DNA of 64,000 bases from Nitrospinia bacterium (GCA_029261715.1 JAJDAT010000049.1:124001-188000); one strand, 5' to 3'; numbered from the stretch's first letter, positions 51,905 to 63,094 are shown. Notes: generated by a model from the sequence alone, not told the origin. Numbers and translations: made by a program.

Positions 51905-52234
51905 CTAGTGGGCGACGGATTTAGAAAAGATATTTACTATAAACACTCCTGCTAATATAAATCCGATTCCAAGCATGGCGGGTAGGTCGAGACTCTCCTT
52001 ATAATAAAACGCTCCAACAATCGCGACTAAAACGATTCCTAAGCCTGACCACAATGCATATGCAATTCCTATAGGAATTGTCCTTAATACGAGGGTTAAT
52101 AGATAAAAAGCGATTCCATATCCTAAGACCACGATGATTGTTGGGATAGGTTTTGAAAACTCTTCGGAGGCCTTGAGAGCGCTCGTCGCAATTACTTCTG
52201 CCACAACGGCAATCACTAAATAAATATGTCCCAT
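51905..52234 (-). CDS. small multidrug resistance (SMR) family transporter
   Basis: 109 residues with four membrane helices. Glu13 in VVAEVIATSALKASEEFSKP is the essential proton/substrate carboxylate of EmrE-type antiporters. WSGLGIVLVAIVGAFYYKES and IGFILAGVFIVNIFSK match the later helices. Length is typical. It functions as an antiparallel dimer exporting cationic compounds or guanidinium; which branch cannot be told. AGGA six bases before the ATG. Confidence 0.93.
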   Translation of the reverse strand: MGHIYLVIAVVAEVIATSALKASEEFSKPIPTIIVVLGYGIAFYLLTLVLRTIPIGIAYALWSGLGIVLVAIVGAFYYKESLDLPAMLGIGFILAGVFIVNIFSKSVAH

Positions 52235-52282
52235 TTTTTTCCTGGTTTTGCAGTTAATTGGTAAGAAAAAATAAATTCAAAT

Positions 52283-53338
52283 TTAGTCTTCGGAGCTTTC
52301 TGGTTCGCAAAAGCGTTCTTTGATTTCCAGGACTTGGGGTAGGATTTCTTTGAAAAGAGGAACGAGGCTTGGATCAAAGTGTTTTCCACTTTCTTCTTCC
52401 AGTACTTTGATAGCGTCTTCAACACTCCACGCTTTCTTGTAAGGTCTTTCTGAAGTTAGAGCGTCAAAAACATCCGCTATGGTAACAATTCTACCGACGA
52501 GTGGAATTTCTTCTCCTTTTAAACCTTTAGGGTATCCGGAACCGTCCCATCTTTCATGATGAGTGATAGCGACAGTTTGAGACATTTTTAAAACTTCAGA
52601 AGTTCCTTCGGATAAAATTTCTGCTCCCATTTCAGCGTGGGTTTTCATAATTTCCCACTCTTCATCGTTTAGTTTCCCTGGTTTTAAAAGAACCCGGTCT
52701 GGGATGCCAATTTTTCCAACGTCGTGCATTGGACTAGCATTCAATAACATTTCGCATTCTTCGTCGCTCATACCATAGGCTTTGCCTAATAGTGCGCTAT
52801 ATTGGCTCATACGGATGACATGCAATCCCGTTTCGTTGTCTTTAAATTCAGCGGCTTTTCCTAAGCGTCTAACAATTTCTAATCGACTGTCGTTCAGTTG
52901 TTGAGTGCGTTCTTGAACCTTTTGTTCTAGATTTTTTCTGAGTTCAGACAATTCTAAATGGGTGCGGACTCTAACACAGACTTCTCTTTGTTGAAAAGGT
53001 TTAAGAATATAATCGACTCCGCCTTTTTCAAAACCTTCGATGATGTCTTCCATTTCCGTTTTGGCGGTTACAAAAATAATGGGAATATTTTTTGTTTCAG
53101 TTTGGTTTTTTAAACGATTGCACGTTTCAAACCCGTCAATACCTGGCATCATGACGTCCAATAAAATCAGATCGGGCAAATTTTTTGTGGCAATTTCGAT
53201 TGCTTTTTCACCGCTGTTAGCGAAGAAGAGTTTGTAGCCCTCAGGCTCTAATGTTTGCCGTAAAATAGCCAGATTGGTTGGAGTATCATCGACAACCAAT
53301 ACTTTTAGTCCAGCTAAATTCAAATTAGACTGACTCAT
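52283..53338 (-). CDS. response regulator with HD-GYP c-di-GMP phosphodiesterase domain
   Basis: 351 residues. Receiver with phospho-acceptor Asp61 in [10 protein letters not shown], a linker helix, and an HD-GYP domain: [30 protein letters not shown] and [20 protein letters not shown] with the intact GYP triad. It should hydrolyse c-di-GMP when phosphorylated. It overlaps the hybrid kinase gene by 14 bases, so the kinase upstream is its probable partner. Confidence 0.95.
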   Translation of the reverse strand: MSQSNLNLAGLKVLVVDDTPTNLAILRQTLEPEGYKLFFANSGEKAIEIATKNLPDLILLDVMMPGIDGFETCNRLKNQTETKNIPIIFVTAKTEMEDIIEGFEKGGVDYILKPFQQREVCVRVRTHLELSELRKNLEQKVQERTQQLNDSRLEIVRRLGKAAEFKDNETGLHVIRMSQYSALLGKAYGMSDEECEMLLNASPMHDVGKIGIPDRVLLKPGKLNDEEWEIMKTHAEMGAEILSEGTSEVLKMSQTVAITHHERWDGSGYPKGLKGEEIPLVGRIVTIADVFDALTSERPYKKAWSVEDAIKVLEEESGKHFDPSLVPLFKEILPQVLEIKERFCEPESSED

Positions 53339-55541
53339 TAGTGATTCCTTTCAATATCGTCAAAACACCATCTGTATCAAAATTTTCTGCATGACTTTTT
53401 AGTTGGGTAGCCAGTTTTATTTCTTCTGAACCTAATCCGTTTAGTTCTGCGATTAAATTTTCGATTTCCCCAATGTCCCCGTTTGTCGCGGCTTCATTCA
53501 GCGATGATAATAAATCGTCAGGTAATTCCAGGGCGGCATAATCCAAACTTTTATTTACTTCGCTTGAGCGGTTGTCATTTTCATCAAGATCGTCAAATTC
53601 AAATTCTGCGTTTAAAAAAGTATGGATAGCTTCGTATATTTGACTTGTTTTAAAAGGTTTGGCGATAAAATGATGCGCTCCTCCCTTTAGATATTTTTCA
53701 GTCTCGTGGTGATATGCAGAAGCGGAAATCATTATTATTTTGATTTTATCTTTTCCATGTTCTTTTTGGATTTTGTAAACGACTTCCAAACCATTCATTT
53801 CCGGCATTTGAAAATCCATAAATATTATATCTGGGTGACTTATTTCAATTTCACTTAGAGCTTCAGGGCCGCTACTTGCCTGCCGAACAGTCGCGCCAAC
53901 GGAAGTCAATAACTCGGTTAAAACATCGCGATTGTATGGATTGTCGTCTACAACAAGGGCGTTGACAACTTGTCCGTCTTTAAGTTTAGAAACCTTCGTC
54001 CATCGATTGTCTTCTTTGGAGATTTGCGCTGTAGAAGATGGTAGGTTTAAAGAAAAATAGAAACAAGAACCTTTATTTAATTCGGATTCTAATTCTAACT
54101 TACCGCCCATTAGTTCCACTTGTTTATTCGAAATGGCTAATCCTAAGCCTGTGCCGCCTTTTTTAAAGCCTGCTTGTTCTTGGTTGAAAGCCTGAAAAAT
54201 CGAGGTTTGGGCGTCCTTTGGAATACCCATTCCAGAATCAATAGCCTGGAATAAAAACTGATCTCCGTCTAATTGCGTAACCTTCAACACAACTTTACCC
54301 GACTCAGTAAATTTTACCGCGTTTCCCAATAAATTTATAAGCACTTGTCGAAGTTTTCCCTCGTCTCCTTTAACTAAAACTGGATTTTCCAGATTTATTC
54401 CTTCAATGCTCCATTTTAAACTAGCTTGTTGGCAACGGATTTTAAACATTGAAGCCAGGTCGTTCAATAAACTTGTTAATTCAAAATCAGAAATGTTTAG
54501 CACCATTTTACCAGCTTCTATTTTTGAAATATCAAGAATATCGTTAATGAGGCTTAAGAGATGATTGCCCCCTCTGTAAATCGCTTCAACGCCTTTCCGT
54601 TGTTTTTCGGTTAAGGATTTTTCGCGATCTAAAATTTGTGCGTAGCCTAAGATGGCGTTCATTGGGGTTCTTATTTCGTGACTCATGCTAGCTAGAAAAT
54701 TACTTTTTGCTCTATTTGCTTTATCGGCTTCTTCTTTAGCTGTTTCCAACTCGTTTCGAGTTTCTTCAAGTCGATGGGTTTTCTCTCTTAGGTTTTTAAC
54801 CATGTAATTAAACGATTCGCCTAAGTCTTGAAATTCATCGTTAGTCTTAATTGAGACTTGTAAATCAAGATTCCCATCGCTTAGAGAGCGCGTTGCTTCA
54901 TCTAAACTAGCGATGGGTTTAGTAATATTTCTAATCAATAATGGTATTAGAGAAAAACTTAATAAACAAATGAGCAATGTTTCGAAAACAAATAGTTGAA
55001 TGTTTTTTTGGAGGTCTTTATTTGCGTCTTGAAATGCGGATATTAATCTATCTTGTTCGAGGGAAATTCGATTGTTGATTAGATTTACTAAAGAGCTATA
55101 ATTTTTGCCTATTCTCTCGTTTAGCTCAGGGTCTAGAGATTGCGAGTTTAGAACAACCTCGGCAAATTTAATTCCGTTTTCTACATAATCGTCTAGTAAA
55201 ACGTTCAATTTTTTGTAAGGAGCATCTTCTTCAGGCAAATCGGTAAGGATTTTCGTAATTAGTCGTTCGCTTTCTTTTTTTAAATTTCTTATTTCCTCAA
55301 GAGTCTTGGATTCTCCGGTAATTGTATAATCTTCTAAGTAATTTCTAAGCTTTTGAGTTTTTGATTTGAGTTCATTACTTAAAGAAACCTGTTGGACTCT
55401 AGTAGGATTAAGATATTTTTGGGCTTCCAAGGAAATAAAAATAGAGGTTCCCGATTGGATCAGGAAAACAAAAATAATTACGGAAGCGCCAATCCATATT
55501 TTTTTTTGAAACGAGTTACGTTTGGGAGGAGACTTGCTCAT
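53325..55541 (-). CDS. membrane hybrid histidine kinase with helical periplasmic sensor
   Basis: 738 residues. Membrane helix about 16-36, a periplasmic helical-bundle sensor to about 180, second helix about 183-203, HAMP (about 204-258), HisKA with His288 in [14 protein letters not shown], HATPase ([23 protein letters not shown]), and a receiver near 535-650 with [13 protein letters not shown]. The last about 90 residues (after the receiver) look helical and lack an Hpt His. It overlaps the binding-protein gene by 4 bases (ATGA) and the HD-GYP gene by 14, indicating one operon and a phosphorelay to the HD-GYP protein. Confidence 0.94.
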   Translation of the reverse strand: MSKSPPKRNSFQKKIWIGASVIIFVFLIQSGTSIFISLEAQKYLNPTRVQQVSLSNELKSKTQKLRNYLEDYTITGESKTLEEIRNLKKESERLITKILTDLPEEDAPYKKLNVLLDDYVENGIKFAEVVLNSQSLDPELNERIGKNYSSLVNLINNRISLEQDRLISAFQDANKDLQKNIQLFVFETLLICLLSFSLIPLLIRNITKPIASLDEATRSLSDGNLDLQVSIKTNDEFQDLGESFNYMVKNLREKTHRLEETRNELETAKEEADKANRAKSNFLASMSHEIRTPMNAILGYAQILDREKSLTEKQRKGVEAIYRGGNHLLSLINDILDISKIEAGKMVLNISDFELTSLLNDLASMFKIRCQQASLKWSIEGINLENPVLVKGDEGKLRQVLINLLGNAVKFTESGKVVLKVTQLDGDQFLFQAIDSGMGIPKDAQTSIFQAFNQEQAGFKKGGTGLGLAISNKQVELMGGKLELESELNKGSCFYFSLNLPSSTAQISKEDNRWTKVSKLKDGQVVNALVVDDNPYNRDVLTELLTSVGATVRQASSGPEALSEIEISHPDIIFMDFQMPEMNGLEVVYKIQKEHGKDKIKIIMISASAYHHETEKYLKGGAHHFIAKPFKTSQIYEAIHTFLNAEFEFDDLDENDNRSSEVNKSLDYAALELPDDLLSSLNEAATNGDIGEIENLIAELNGLGSEEIKLATQLKSHAENFDTDGVLTILKGITNESV

Positions 55542-56002
55542 GGAACTATTTTTAGGACTTTTAAATTTTTTAGGTCTGAGCCTTCCGGAACATAGGCCAA
55601 ACCTCCCGGCATTTCATTTAAATACTTCAATAAGGTATCAACGTCTCTAAATTCTTTTGGCGGAGTGCCTTTACCTGAGAAAATTGCTCTAGTCCAATAG
55701 CGTTTAACTAATGGAAATGGCTTATTCAAGACACTTTCGTAAAAGTCCATCTTGTTTGAACGTAAATCCATTGGAACGAGAACCAATCCATCGTTTGAAA
55801 AATTCTTTTTTCTAAGGTATATCTGCGTCAATTCTTTTTTGCTAATAATTGAGATAGGATTTTCAGGGTTTACCACAATTTGTAAATCATGGGCCAAACC
55901 TATTTTAACAAATAAAGAAAATAAGCTAACTATCGTTAGGCAAATGATAGCGCTTAGACGCTTAATTTTAGAAAGCAATGGAAATGGAGGATTGAACTTC
56001 AT
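55538..56002 (-). CDS. short PstS-like periplasmic binding-domain protein
   Basis: 154 residues, exported (hydrophobic segment [20 protein letters not shown]). The mature region resembles one lobe of phosphate-type substrate-binding proteins: [59 protein letters not shown], and a C-terminal [18 protein letters not shown]. Only about 120 mature residues remain, so it lacks the second lobe of PstS. Encoded between a porin and a hybrid kinase, it could deliver a ligand signal to the kinase (inference). Confidence 0.75.
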   Translation of the reverse strand: MKFNPPFPLLSKIKRLSAIICLTIVSLFSLFVKIGLAHDLQIVVNPENPISIISKKELTQIYLRKKNFSNDGLVLVPMDLRSNKMDFYESVLNKPFPLVKRYWTRAIFSGKGTPPKEFRDVDTLLKYLNEMPGGLAYVPEGSDLKNLKVLKIVP

Positions 56003-57080
56003 TGAAGGAAGTTTGTCCCAAAGTTACTAATTTGTTATTAATGCCCCTATTATGGAAGTTCCACTCTAACTTCATGAAAACCCCTGCAAAGCGGTTCCAA
56101 TTTATTCCTATAATATGAGTTTCCCAATTATCATTTACAATCGATGCGTCAGGATTCAAAAATTCGAATCGATAGTAAGGAAAAAAACTATCGAATATTG
56201 TAAAAGAGCCTTGAGCGAAACCTCCCCATTCTTCTGTTTGGTCAAATTTCGAATAAGCCCCTTCCACTGACAAATTAAATATTCCATTGTCGATTACAAA
56301 ATGAGTGCCTAAAGAGTGGTGAACGCTATCTAGGTCGGCTGTTATTGCTCGATCGCCAGAATAAAAAGAAACCCCAAATTGAACGGTCTCTTTGTACATA
56401 AATTGAAACCGACCACCAATGGCTTTATTGATGTTATCGTCAAATTGCGCAGCATTTACACTATCTCTATTTTCACCGTTTCCGATATAAAAAGTGTAGT
56501 CCCAGTCTAGATTTGGGTGACCGTACTTCGAGCCTAGAAAATTACCTAAAATGGTAAATCCTTTATTATGTTCGGGATAAAATGAAAACCCTCCACGAGT
56601 TGTTGGCAATATCAAGTTCTGAGGAGCTTCTACTGTCAAAAATGCCGGAGCTGTGTCTCTCACTTCATTAAAAATTCCAAATGGAGTGACTGTTTGGCCG
56701 CCTCTAGTTTTAAACTCATCGCTAAGACTATGTTGAAAATAGTTCCATTCAATTTTTACGGTTCCAAAATCCCTTTCTGTATCCACTCCATGTTGAAATT
56801 CAATATGACTTTTAACAATCCATCTTTCATTGAGAGGGAAGTCAAAAAGTAAATTGAAATGAGCTAAATCAAACGAGCCATTTTTATTTCCTTGAGCGTT
56901 ATTGGCTTTACTATAAACCTCGTCTAAATAACCATAGACCTGTAAATCTTCAATAGAAATGGCTTCTGACTTTTCTAGTGGAAAGAAAGTAAGAACTGAG
57001 AGGAAAAAACAAATACATAGGATCTGTTTTACAAATAAAAGGCGAAAAAACTTAATAAACGAATGCTTAGAAATTGGCAT
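55968..57080 (-). CDS. outer-membrane porin-like beta-barrel
   Basis: 370 residues with a signal segment (CICFFLSVLTFFPLEKSEAI). The mature sequence alternates aromatic and polar residues in strands separated by loops, and ends SSISIAF with a C-terminal Phe, the BAM recognition signature. QTVTPFGIFNEVRDTAPAF and RGGFSFYPEHNKGF resemble phosphate-selective or related porins. Its end overlaps the binding-protein gene by 35 bases. It is first in the porin-binding protein-kinase-HD-GYP operon. The 441-base upstream gap to 57522 shows no other gene. Confidence 0.75.
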   Translation of the reverse strand: MPISKHSFIKFFRLLFVKQILCICFFLSVLTFFPLEKSEAISIEDLQVYGYLDEVYSKANNAQGNKNGSFDLAHFNLLFDFPLNERWIVKSHIEFQHGVDTERDFGTVKIEWNYFQHSLSDEFKTRGGQTVTPFGIFNEVRDTAPAFLTVEAPQNLILPTTRGGFSFYPEHNKGFTILGNFLGSKYGHPNLDWDYTFYIGNGENRDSVNAAQFDDNINKAIGGRFQFMYKETVQFGVSFYSGDRAITADLDSVHHSLGTHFVIDNGIFNLSVEGAYSKFDQTEEWGGFAQGSFTIFDSFFPYYRFEFLNPDASIVNDNWETHIIGINWNRFAGVFMKLEWNFHNRGINNKLVTLGQTSFNEVQSSISIAF

Positions 57081-57521
57081 AGTATTTGGGCAGAATTCGA
57101 GTTAGTGCAAAGGATCGTTTTCTGTAAATAGTTTACGAGACTTAAATGCTTTTAGAGGTTTTACTCGACGAAGCTCGAAACAAAATTGTTACAGGTTTAA
57201 CGCAAATTTTCTAGTTTTTTCTCGAAATAAGATGGCTGAATGATGCCAACGAAGATTTGAATCTAGGAGGATATAAAAGGTATCTACTTTTCTTTTATAT
57301 AATCTTAATTAATCGTCAGTTTATCATTCAAAAGCTTTGAATATTTGGAAAATAACAAAGTTACTATCATCTTTTTGTATTATGAACTGGGGAATCTCAA
57401 AATAATCAGGATTAGATATATTCTGAAACAATATTTGGTGTGGTGGGAGAGGTTATCTAAAAAAACAGTTTATAAACTATTGATTTTATGATTTCTATAA
57501 ATAAGTTCTAATTCAGTATTT
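57081..57521. other. AT-rich intergenic region, nothing recognised
   Basis: 441 bases between two genes on the minus strand. I see no ORF with a ribosome site, tRNA, palindrome or terminator hairpin. Confidence 0.3.
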
Positions 57522-58094
57522 TTAAGCAGGTTCATTCAGCAAAGCAACGATTGCTGATTCTGTTTGTTTGTAGCGTCCTTCTCCGAAATGGGAATAACGC
57601 ACTTTTCCTTTTTTATCTATTAGATAAAAAGCTGGCCAGTATCGGTTACCATATCGACGCCACAGTTTAAAACCGTTATCTTGAACGATGGGAAAAGTGA
57701 GTCCGCGTTTTTTTACAGCTTTTTTTAAATTTTCAAGTTTTTTTTCGAATCCAAATTCTGGCGCGTGAACCCCAATAACTGTTAATCCTTTGTCAGCGTA
57801 TTTTTTATGCCAACCTTGGACATATGGAAATGTATTGATGCAGTTATAGCAAGAGTAAGTCCAGAAATCGATTAACACCACATCACCTTCCAGGTCTTTC
57901 ATCGATTTATAACCCGGAGTATTTAGCCAATTTGTTAATCCGTCAAAATCTGGAGCCTGAAACTTGACAGGTAGCCATTTGGCGTCAAGCTTTTCGGAAT
58001 GAGCAAAAACAAACTCTTGCAAACAAAAAAAACCAGCAATAGTTAGTAAACAAAAAATTTTGACCCATTTCCGTACTGGTTTTGATGACTTCAT
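57522..58094 (-). CDS. exported thioredoxin-fold protein (DipZ/TlpA-like)
   Basis: 190 residues; signal segment ending near AHS. The thioredoxin domain has VVLIDFWTYSCYNCINTFPY with Cys82 and Cys85 and cis-Pro in YWPAFYLIDKKGKVRYSHFG. The FWTYSCYNC pattern resembles the DipZ C-terminal domain, a periplasmic reductant or isomerase. It lies on the same strand as the DUF255 gene, 254 bases downstream of it with a repeat copy between. Confidence 0.85.
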   Translation of the reverse strand: MKSSKPVRKWVKIFCLLTIAGFFCLQEFVFAHSEKLDAKWLPVKFQAPDFDGLTNWLNTPGYKSMKDLEGDVVLIDFWTYSCYNCINTFPYVQGWHKKYADKGLTVIGVHAPEFGFEKKLENLKKAVKKRGLTFPIVQDNGFKLWRRYGNRYWPAFYLIDKKGKVRYSHFGEGRYKQTESAIVALLNEPA

Positions 58095-58250
58095 AAATGC
58101 CTCACCGTTATTTGGTTTGGATAAAAATTTTGAATTCTTTTAGTTTTTGCTTAGTCTCCACTTGCAGAGAATCCTTACAATATCTTTTGGGTGAGGTTTT
58201 GTAGATTATAGTTTTAAATAGATGGAAAGTTTTGTGTGTAGATATATTAA

Positions 58251-58343
58251 GGGGATTTTTAAAAAATCAAAATTACCAAGAGCCTAGACCTTAAAATCAA
58301 GGCTAGACGATAGCAAATCAGTATAAATGTTAATTGTTAGAGG
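58251..58343 (+). repeat. copy B of a diverged dispersed intergenic repeat
   Basis: Runs from GGGGATTTTTAAAAAATCAA via AATTACCAAGAGCC and CTTAAAATCAAGG to TTAATTGTTAGAGG. It is the reference used here for alignment with 36401-36492 and 30190-30267. Confidence 0.5.
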
Positions 58344-58348
58344 CTCCC

Positions 58349-60502
58349 TTAAAGTTTAAATTCGTTTTTTTCGTTTACTAGTTTTAAAACTTTTTCAAGG
58401 TCGCCTGTTGGGTACTTGCACTTATTACCCTCACAAACGTAGACAGTGGTTTTTCCTTCTGCCGTAACTTTGTCCTTTAAAATAGGTAACGATGTTGGTT
58501 TGTTCGGCTCGCGATACGCTAAAATTTTATTAGGCAAGAACTCCGATTTCAACGCTTTCAATATTGGATCGGCCATTTTTGGCGATCCAATTATGGCTAT
58601 TTGTTTAGAATTATCGTTTAAAAAATCAAAAGCGATTAATGTTTGACTGTATGCTTGTGGGAATTTAATAAGTCTTTCACCGATAGCTTTAAATATTTTT
58701 TTTGCCTTATATTTATATGTTGAATCAAGAGTTATGTTGTGCAAACGTAACAAATTTAATGCAGATATGCCGTTACTATTAGGGCGAGCATTGTCCATGA
58801 ATTCTTTTTTTCGAACGGGGAGCGAATGGGCATTTTCCTCAGCAAAATAATAGCCTCCATCTTCTTCTTCGTCCCATAGATAATCATCTTGCCTTTTTTG
58901 TAGGTTTAGAGCCCATTGAATCCATTCAGAATTGAAATCGCTTTCGTACAAGTCGATTAAGCCGGCAATTAAATAGGCGTAATCGTCTAAAGTAGCAGTA
59001 TGTTCAGCGGAGCCTTCACGATATCGTCGTAAAAGTTTCCCATTTTTATCCAGTTTTTCTTTTACAAAAAGAGCGGACTTTTGAGCGGCGGTTAAATATT
59101 TTTTGTCGTTTAATGTTTGATAAGCTTTCGCAAAGGATCCAATCATAAGTCCGTTCCAGGCGGTTATCGTTTTGTCGTCTTTAAAAGGTTTGGAGCGTTT
59201 GGATCTATGAAGAGAAAGCTTTTCTAAAATAGCCTTTGTTGGAAGTTGATTTTTCGGTATTTTAACCATGTGAATTACTGTTTGTTTTTTTTCTATGAGT
59301 TCAGGATTATCCCCATGAGAAAGTCCATAAAACTTTTTGAACGCTTTCCATTCGTTTGGTTTTAGAATTTGTTTTACTTCTGCTTCAGTCCAGACATAAA
59401 ACTTACCTTCCTCTCCCTCGGTATCGGCGTCTTCTGCCGAATAAAATCGACCATTTGAATGAGTCATATTTCTTAAAACATAATCTAAAATTCCACGCGC
59501 GACTTGTTCAAAAAAAGCATCTTTTGTTATTTGAAAGCCTTCTAAATACGCGCGAGATAAAGCGGCTTGATCGTAAAGCATTTTTTCAAAGTGTGGAACC
59601 AGCCATTTACGATCTGTGGAATATCGATGAAAACCACCCCCTAAATGATCGTAAATTCCCCCTTTGGCCATTGCTTTTAGAGTGTTCAAAACGATTTCTT
59701 TAGAGGTTGAGTCCTTTGTTCTAAGAGCAATTCGAGATAATAGAGAAAGTTTCATAGTAGGAGGAAACTTGGGAGCTGTTCCAAACCCAAAATAATGATC
59801 ATCATACAAAGCTAAGAATTTTTTATATGCGATTCTAAATACTGATTCGTCGAGATCAATGGAATTTATTGAGAGTTTATTGCGTGATTCCAAAAAATTT
59901 CTGACTTGTTGACCAATCAACGCAATTCTTTCCGGTTGCTCTTTCCAAGCGGTATCTAAAGTTTGGAGTACGTCTAAAAGCTCGTCTTTTGGAAAATAAG
60001 TTCCGCCAAAAAAAGGAATTTTACTAGGAGCAAGTATAGCTGTCATCGGCCAACCGCCACTTCCAGTCATAGCTTGAACGACTTCCATATATATTTGATC
60101 GACGTCGGGTAATTCCTCGCGATCTACTTTTATGCAAATAAAATTCGAATTCAGGAAAGCGGCGACTTCTTCATTTTCAAAAGATTCCTTTTCCATAACG
60201 TGACACCAGTGGCAGGTAGAGTAGCCAATACTCAGGAAAATCGGTTTATTTTGATTTTTTGCCGCTTTAAAAGCTTCATCTCCCCAGGGGTACCAATGAA
60301 CAGGGTTATCTGCATGTTGTAAAAGGTATGGGCTTTTTTCTCCCTTTAAACGATTCAAGTTTGTAGGTTGGGCATCGTTAGCAGCTTGAGCGTTTTGAAT
60401 TAAATAAATTTTAGGAAGGGAAAAGAATGAAAATGCAATTACAGTTATAACCTGGCAAAATAATATATAGTTTAGTTTTTTGATTTTAATTAGATTCACC
60501 AT
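58349..60502 (-). CDS. DUF255 / YyaL-type thioredoxin-fold and six-hairpin protein
   Basis: 717 residues; exported by an N-terminal signal near residues 10-40 (ending AQAAN), unlike most homologs, which are cytoplasmic. The DUF255 domain has [20 protein letters not shown] with Cys97 and Cys100, and the rest is a six-hairpin-glycosidase-like (alpha/alpha) toroid typical of YyaL/SSP411. Function is unresolved in the family; roles in thiol-linked or carbohydrate chemistry are suggested by folds only. It lies on the strand of the thioredoxin-fold gene. Confidence 0.9.
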   Translation of the reverse strand: MVNLIKIKKLNYILFCQVITVIAFSFFSLPKIYLIQNAQAANDAQPTNLNRLKGEKSPYLLQHADNPVHWYPWGDEAFKAAKNQNKPIFLSIGYSTCHWCHVMEKESFENEEVAAFLNSNFICIKVDREELPDVDQIYMEVVQAMTGSGGWPMTAILAPSKIPFFGGTYFPKDELLDVLQTLDTAWKEQPERIALIGQQVRNFLESRNKLSINSIDLDESVFRIAYKKFLALYDDHYFGFGTAPKFPPTMKLSLLSRIALRTKDSTSKEIVLNTLKAMAKGGIYDHLGGGFHRYSTDRKWLVPHFEKMLYDQAALSRAYLEGFQITKDAFFEQVARGILDYVLRNMTHSNGRFYSAEDADTEGEEGKFYVWTEAEVKQILKPNEWKAFKKFYGLSHGDNPELIEKKQTVIHMVKIPKNQLPTKAILEKLSLHRSKRSKPFKDDKTITAWNGLMIGSFAKAYQTLNDKKYLTAAQKSALFVKEKLDKNGKLLRRYREGSAEHTATLDDYAYLIAGLIDLYESDFNSEWIQWALNLQKRQDDYLWDEEEDGGYYFAEENAHSLPVRKKEFMDNARPNSNGISALNLLRLHNITLDSTYKYKAKKIFKAIGERLIKFPQAYSQTLIAFDFLNDNSKQIAIIGSPKMADPILKALKSEFLPNKILAYREPNKPTSLPILKDKVTAEGKTTVYVCEGNKCKYPTGDLEKVLKLVNEKNEFKL

Positions 60503-60583
60503 GTGAAGGGGGTTAATCCTAAAATTGATGTTGATTTTATATTAAGTAAAAAAACAAATTAGAGGCATTATTATTTAGGGAAC

Positions 60584-60650
60584 TTCTAAAAACTGTTTTT
60601 GGTAAGGGCTTGCGAGTTGCTGCAAGTAAAAATATTGAATCATTAGAGGT
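60584..60650 (+). repeat. possible short copy D of the dispersed intergenic repeat
   Basis: TTCTAAAAACTGTTTTTGGT, AAGGGCTTGCGAG and CATTAGAGGTACCC share the order of blocks with the other copies (AAAAA, AGRGCYT, TTAGAGG), but the alignment needs gaps and is weak. Confidence 0.25.
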
Positions 60651-60783
60651 ACCCTTTAAATAATAGCCTTGGGAAATCTTTTAATATGATGATTGTCGGC
60701 GATTTTCTTTATATATAATACCGCGAGTATGATTAACTGTCAGTTAGTTAAATTTAAACGCGTTTAATATTTGAACTTTTAAT

Positions 60784-62073
60784 ATGTTAAATAAATTTTT
60801 TAAGACTCAATCTTTTTTGGCTATTTTTCTAAGAGCTTTCGTTTTTTTTCTAGCAGTTTCTTTTTTGGGGCCTGTGACTACCGTAGCTGAAAAATATAGT
60901 TCGCCTGGATCTATCGTGACAGCTGAAGATGCAGCTCGCCAAGCTTTAGCGGCGACTTTGTTTTATCGGTTTCAAGAGTGGGCGAATTTTTTCAAAGATC
61001 GTATTGCAAAATTGGAATCGCAAAAAAGCTCTATTCAAAATCAATTAGAGTTAATGAAGTATTATTTTTTTATGGCTGGAATTAACGTTGAGTGGTCGCA
61101 CGCTTTAGCGTTTACCAGTCAATATAAGATTGATTCGTTGGCTGAGGATTGTTATCGATTTATTAAGCTTTCTAAAGAAACGGCCCAAAAACTACTGGAT
61201 TCTAAAGGTTTGACAGACAGACAAAGGGCTGAAAGTTACTTATATCTTGGAGCGGCAGAAGGCTATTTGGGAATTTTTGAATATGGAGCGGGTAATTTAT
61301 TTCAAGCATTGATTAATGGACTTCAAGCGGATGGACATTTAGAAGAAGCGCTAAATTTGGATCCAGCTAGAAATGAAGCGTATTTAGGTTTGGGGATTTA
61401 TAGATATGGGAATAGCCGAGTGGGAGGCATCGGGAATTTTATTATGCAAGGAGGACGCGATTTGCGACAAGTAGGTATTGAGCACTTAGAACGCTCAGTT
61501 CGTTTAGACGATATTTCTGCTCCCTTAGCAATAAAAACGTTGATTTGGTTTTATATTTCGGAACAAATAAATCCAGTTAATAAAGATTTGGCTAACGACC
61601 ACCCGCTTTCGGCTCAAGTAGCCAAAGTTAGATCTAGAGAACTCATGGGGTTGCTAGAGCTAAAGTTTTTATCTCAGTCTTCGGAGCCAAATTTTCCAGG
61701 AAATAAAGAGTTGGCGATGATGGAAGCTATTCAAGATGTGTTGGATGGAGAATACGAAAAGGGGAAAGAAAACTTTTTAAAAGTTCTTAAAATAATTGAA
61801 ACGCTCAAAAAGGAAATGGATTTTCCTATAAATCCACAACAAGCAGAATCTATTCAAGAGGGCATAAAATTTACCGAAACAATGGAAGCAGGTCTGAAAG
61901 TTAAAAACTTGCAACAAAGCTCTCAGGACGCTTGCCGCAAAATTCAAAATCAAATCGACTATATGGATAATGGAGGTTCTGTTTTACAGTACGATTCAGA
62001 AGCCGTTAGAAACGATATAGATTCCGTCTTTTATGAGCGTTTAGTGGGTCTTTCAGATAACTTAAGCTGTTAA
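60784..62073 (+). CDS. exported helical repeat (TPR-like) protein
   Basis: 429 residues. Signal helix around 8-35. The mature part is strongly helical with TPR-like pairs: ESYLYLGAAEGYLGIFEYGA, HLEEALNLDPARNEAYLGLG, AIKTLIWFYISEQ. Such periplasmic solenoids bind partner proteins. No enzyme motif. It is divergent from the DUF255 gene and 94 bases before the DUF3179 gene. Confidence 0.8.
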   Translation: MLNKFFKTQSFLAIFLRAFVFFLAVSFLGPVTTVAEKYSSPGSIVTAEDAARQALAATLFYRFQEWANFFKDRIAKLESQKSSIQNQLELMKYYFFMAGINVEWSHALAFTSQYKIDSLAEDCYRFIKLSKETAQKLLDSKGLTDRQRAESYLYLGAAEGYLGIFEYGAGNLFQALINGLQADGHLEEALNLDPARNEAYLGLGIYRYGNSRVGGIGNFIMQGGRDLRQVGIEHLERSVRLDDISAPLAIKTLIWFYISEQINPVNKDLANDHPLSAQVAKVRSRELMGLLELKFLSQSSEPNFPGNKELAMMEAIQDVLDGEYEKGKENFLKVLKIIETLKKEMDFPINPQQAESIQEGIKFTETMEAGLKVKNLQQSSQDACRKIQNQIDYMDNGGSVLQYDSEAVRNDIDSVFYERLVGLSDNLSC

Positions 62074-62167
62074 TTTTATGAATTTTTCTATAATACTTCT
62101 CTAATAAGTAAGGTCTCAGGTTTTCGTCCGACTAATCGCAAACAAAGCTTTTTTAAACCTAAATCGG

Positions 62168-63094
62168 ATGGAAACAATGAAAATCACGTTTTATTTTTTT
62201 TTAGTTTTGATTGCGTGTTTTTTTCTAGTTGGATTTGATTTTTCAAAGCATTCAATACCGTTGGATGAGATATATAGCGGCGGTCCCCCAAAAGACGGTA
62301 TCCCTTCGATTGATAATCCCAAATTTGTTACCGGTCCCAAAGCGGAAGAAGATTTTTTAAGCAACAAAGATAGAGTGCTTGGAATTTTTTCAAATGGTAA
62401 AGCTAAAGCGTACCCAATTCGAATTTTGAATTGGCACGAGATAGTCAACGATCAAATAGGCGGTGAGCCCATTGTTGTGACATTCTGTCCATTATGTGGA
62501 ACGGGAATGATTTTTGATTCTAATATCAATGGAAAGCCTACTAGTTTTGGCGTTTCAGGTTTGCTTTATCAGAGTGATATGTTGCTTTATGATCGTGAGA
62601 CTGAAAGTTTGTGGTCGCAAATAAAGTCGTCTTCAGTAGCTGGAGACTTGACTGGAACGCGTTTGAAACTATTATCTTCAACTCAAACAACCTGGAAAGC
62701 ATGGAAGAAAAAATATCCTGACACTCTAGTTTTATCAACAAAAACGGGATACAGACGAGATTATGATAAAGATCCTTATCAAGGGTATTACTCAAGTTCA
62801 AATTTAATGTTTGAAGTTAATCAAAAGAAAAACTGGTATCACCCCAAAGAAAAAATTATAGGAATAGAAATTGGAGAATCGGCTAAAGTTTATCCGTTTT
62901 CTGAGTTGTCTAAGGTGGATACTCCTTTTACGGATACTGTTGGAGAGATTAAGGTAAAAGTTTACTACGATTCTATTTCTAAAACTGCCAGCATATATGA
63001 TTTAAACGGGCGGCAATATCCGACGGTGGTGGGCTTTTGGTTTGCTTGGTATACCTTTCATCCTGATACAGAAGTTTATAAAGGAAAACTTTGA
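62168..63094 (+). CDS. DUF3179 domain-containing exported protein
   Basis: 308 residues with an N-terminal signal/anchor (KITFYFFLVLIACFFLVGF). The DUF3179 signature is present: AYPIRILNWHEIVND, VVTFCPLCGTGMIFD with a CPLCGT motif, LLYDRETESLWSQ, LVLSTKTGYRRDYDKDPYQG. The CxxC may bind metal; function is unknown. ATG 62168 or ATG 62177 may be the start. Its stop overlaps the next start (TGATG), so the two genes are translationally coupled. Confidence 0.9.
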   Translation: METMKITFYFFLVLIACFFLVGFDFSKHSIPLDEIYSGGPPKDGIPSIDNPKFVTGPKAEEDFLSNKDRVLGIFSNGKAKAYPIRILNWHEIVNDQIGGEPIVVTFCPLCGTGMIFDSNINGKPTSFGVSGLLYQSDMLLYDRETESLWSQIKSSSVAGDLTGTRLKLLSSTQTTWKAWKKKYPDTLVLSTKTGYRRDYDKDPYQGYYSSSNLMFEVNQKKNWYHPKEKIIGIEIGESAKVYPFSELSKVDTPFTDTVGEIKVKVYYDSISKTASIYDLNGRQYPTVVGFWFAWYTFHPDTEVYKGKL

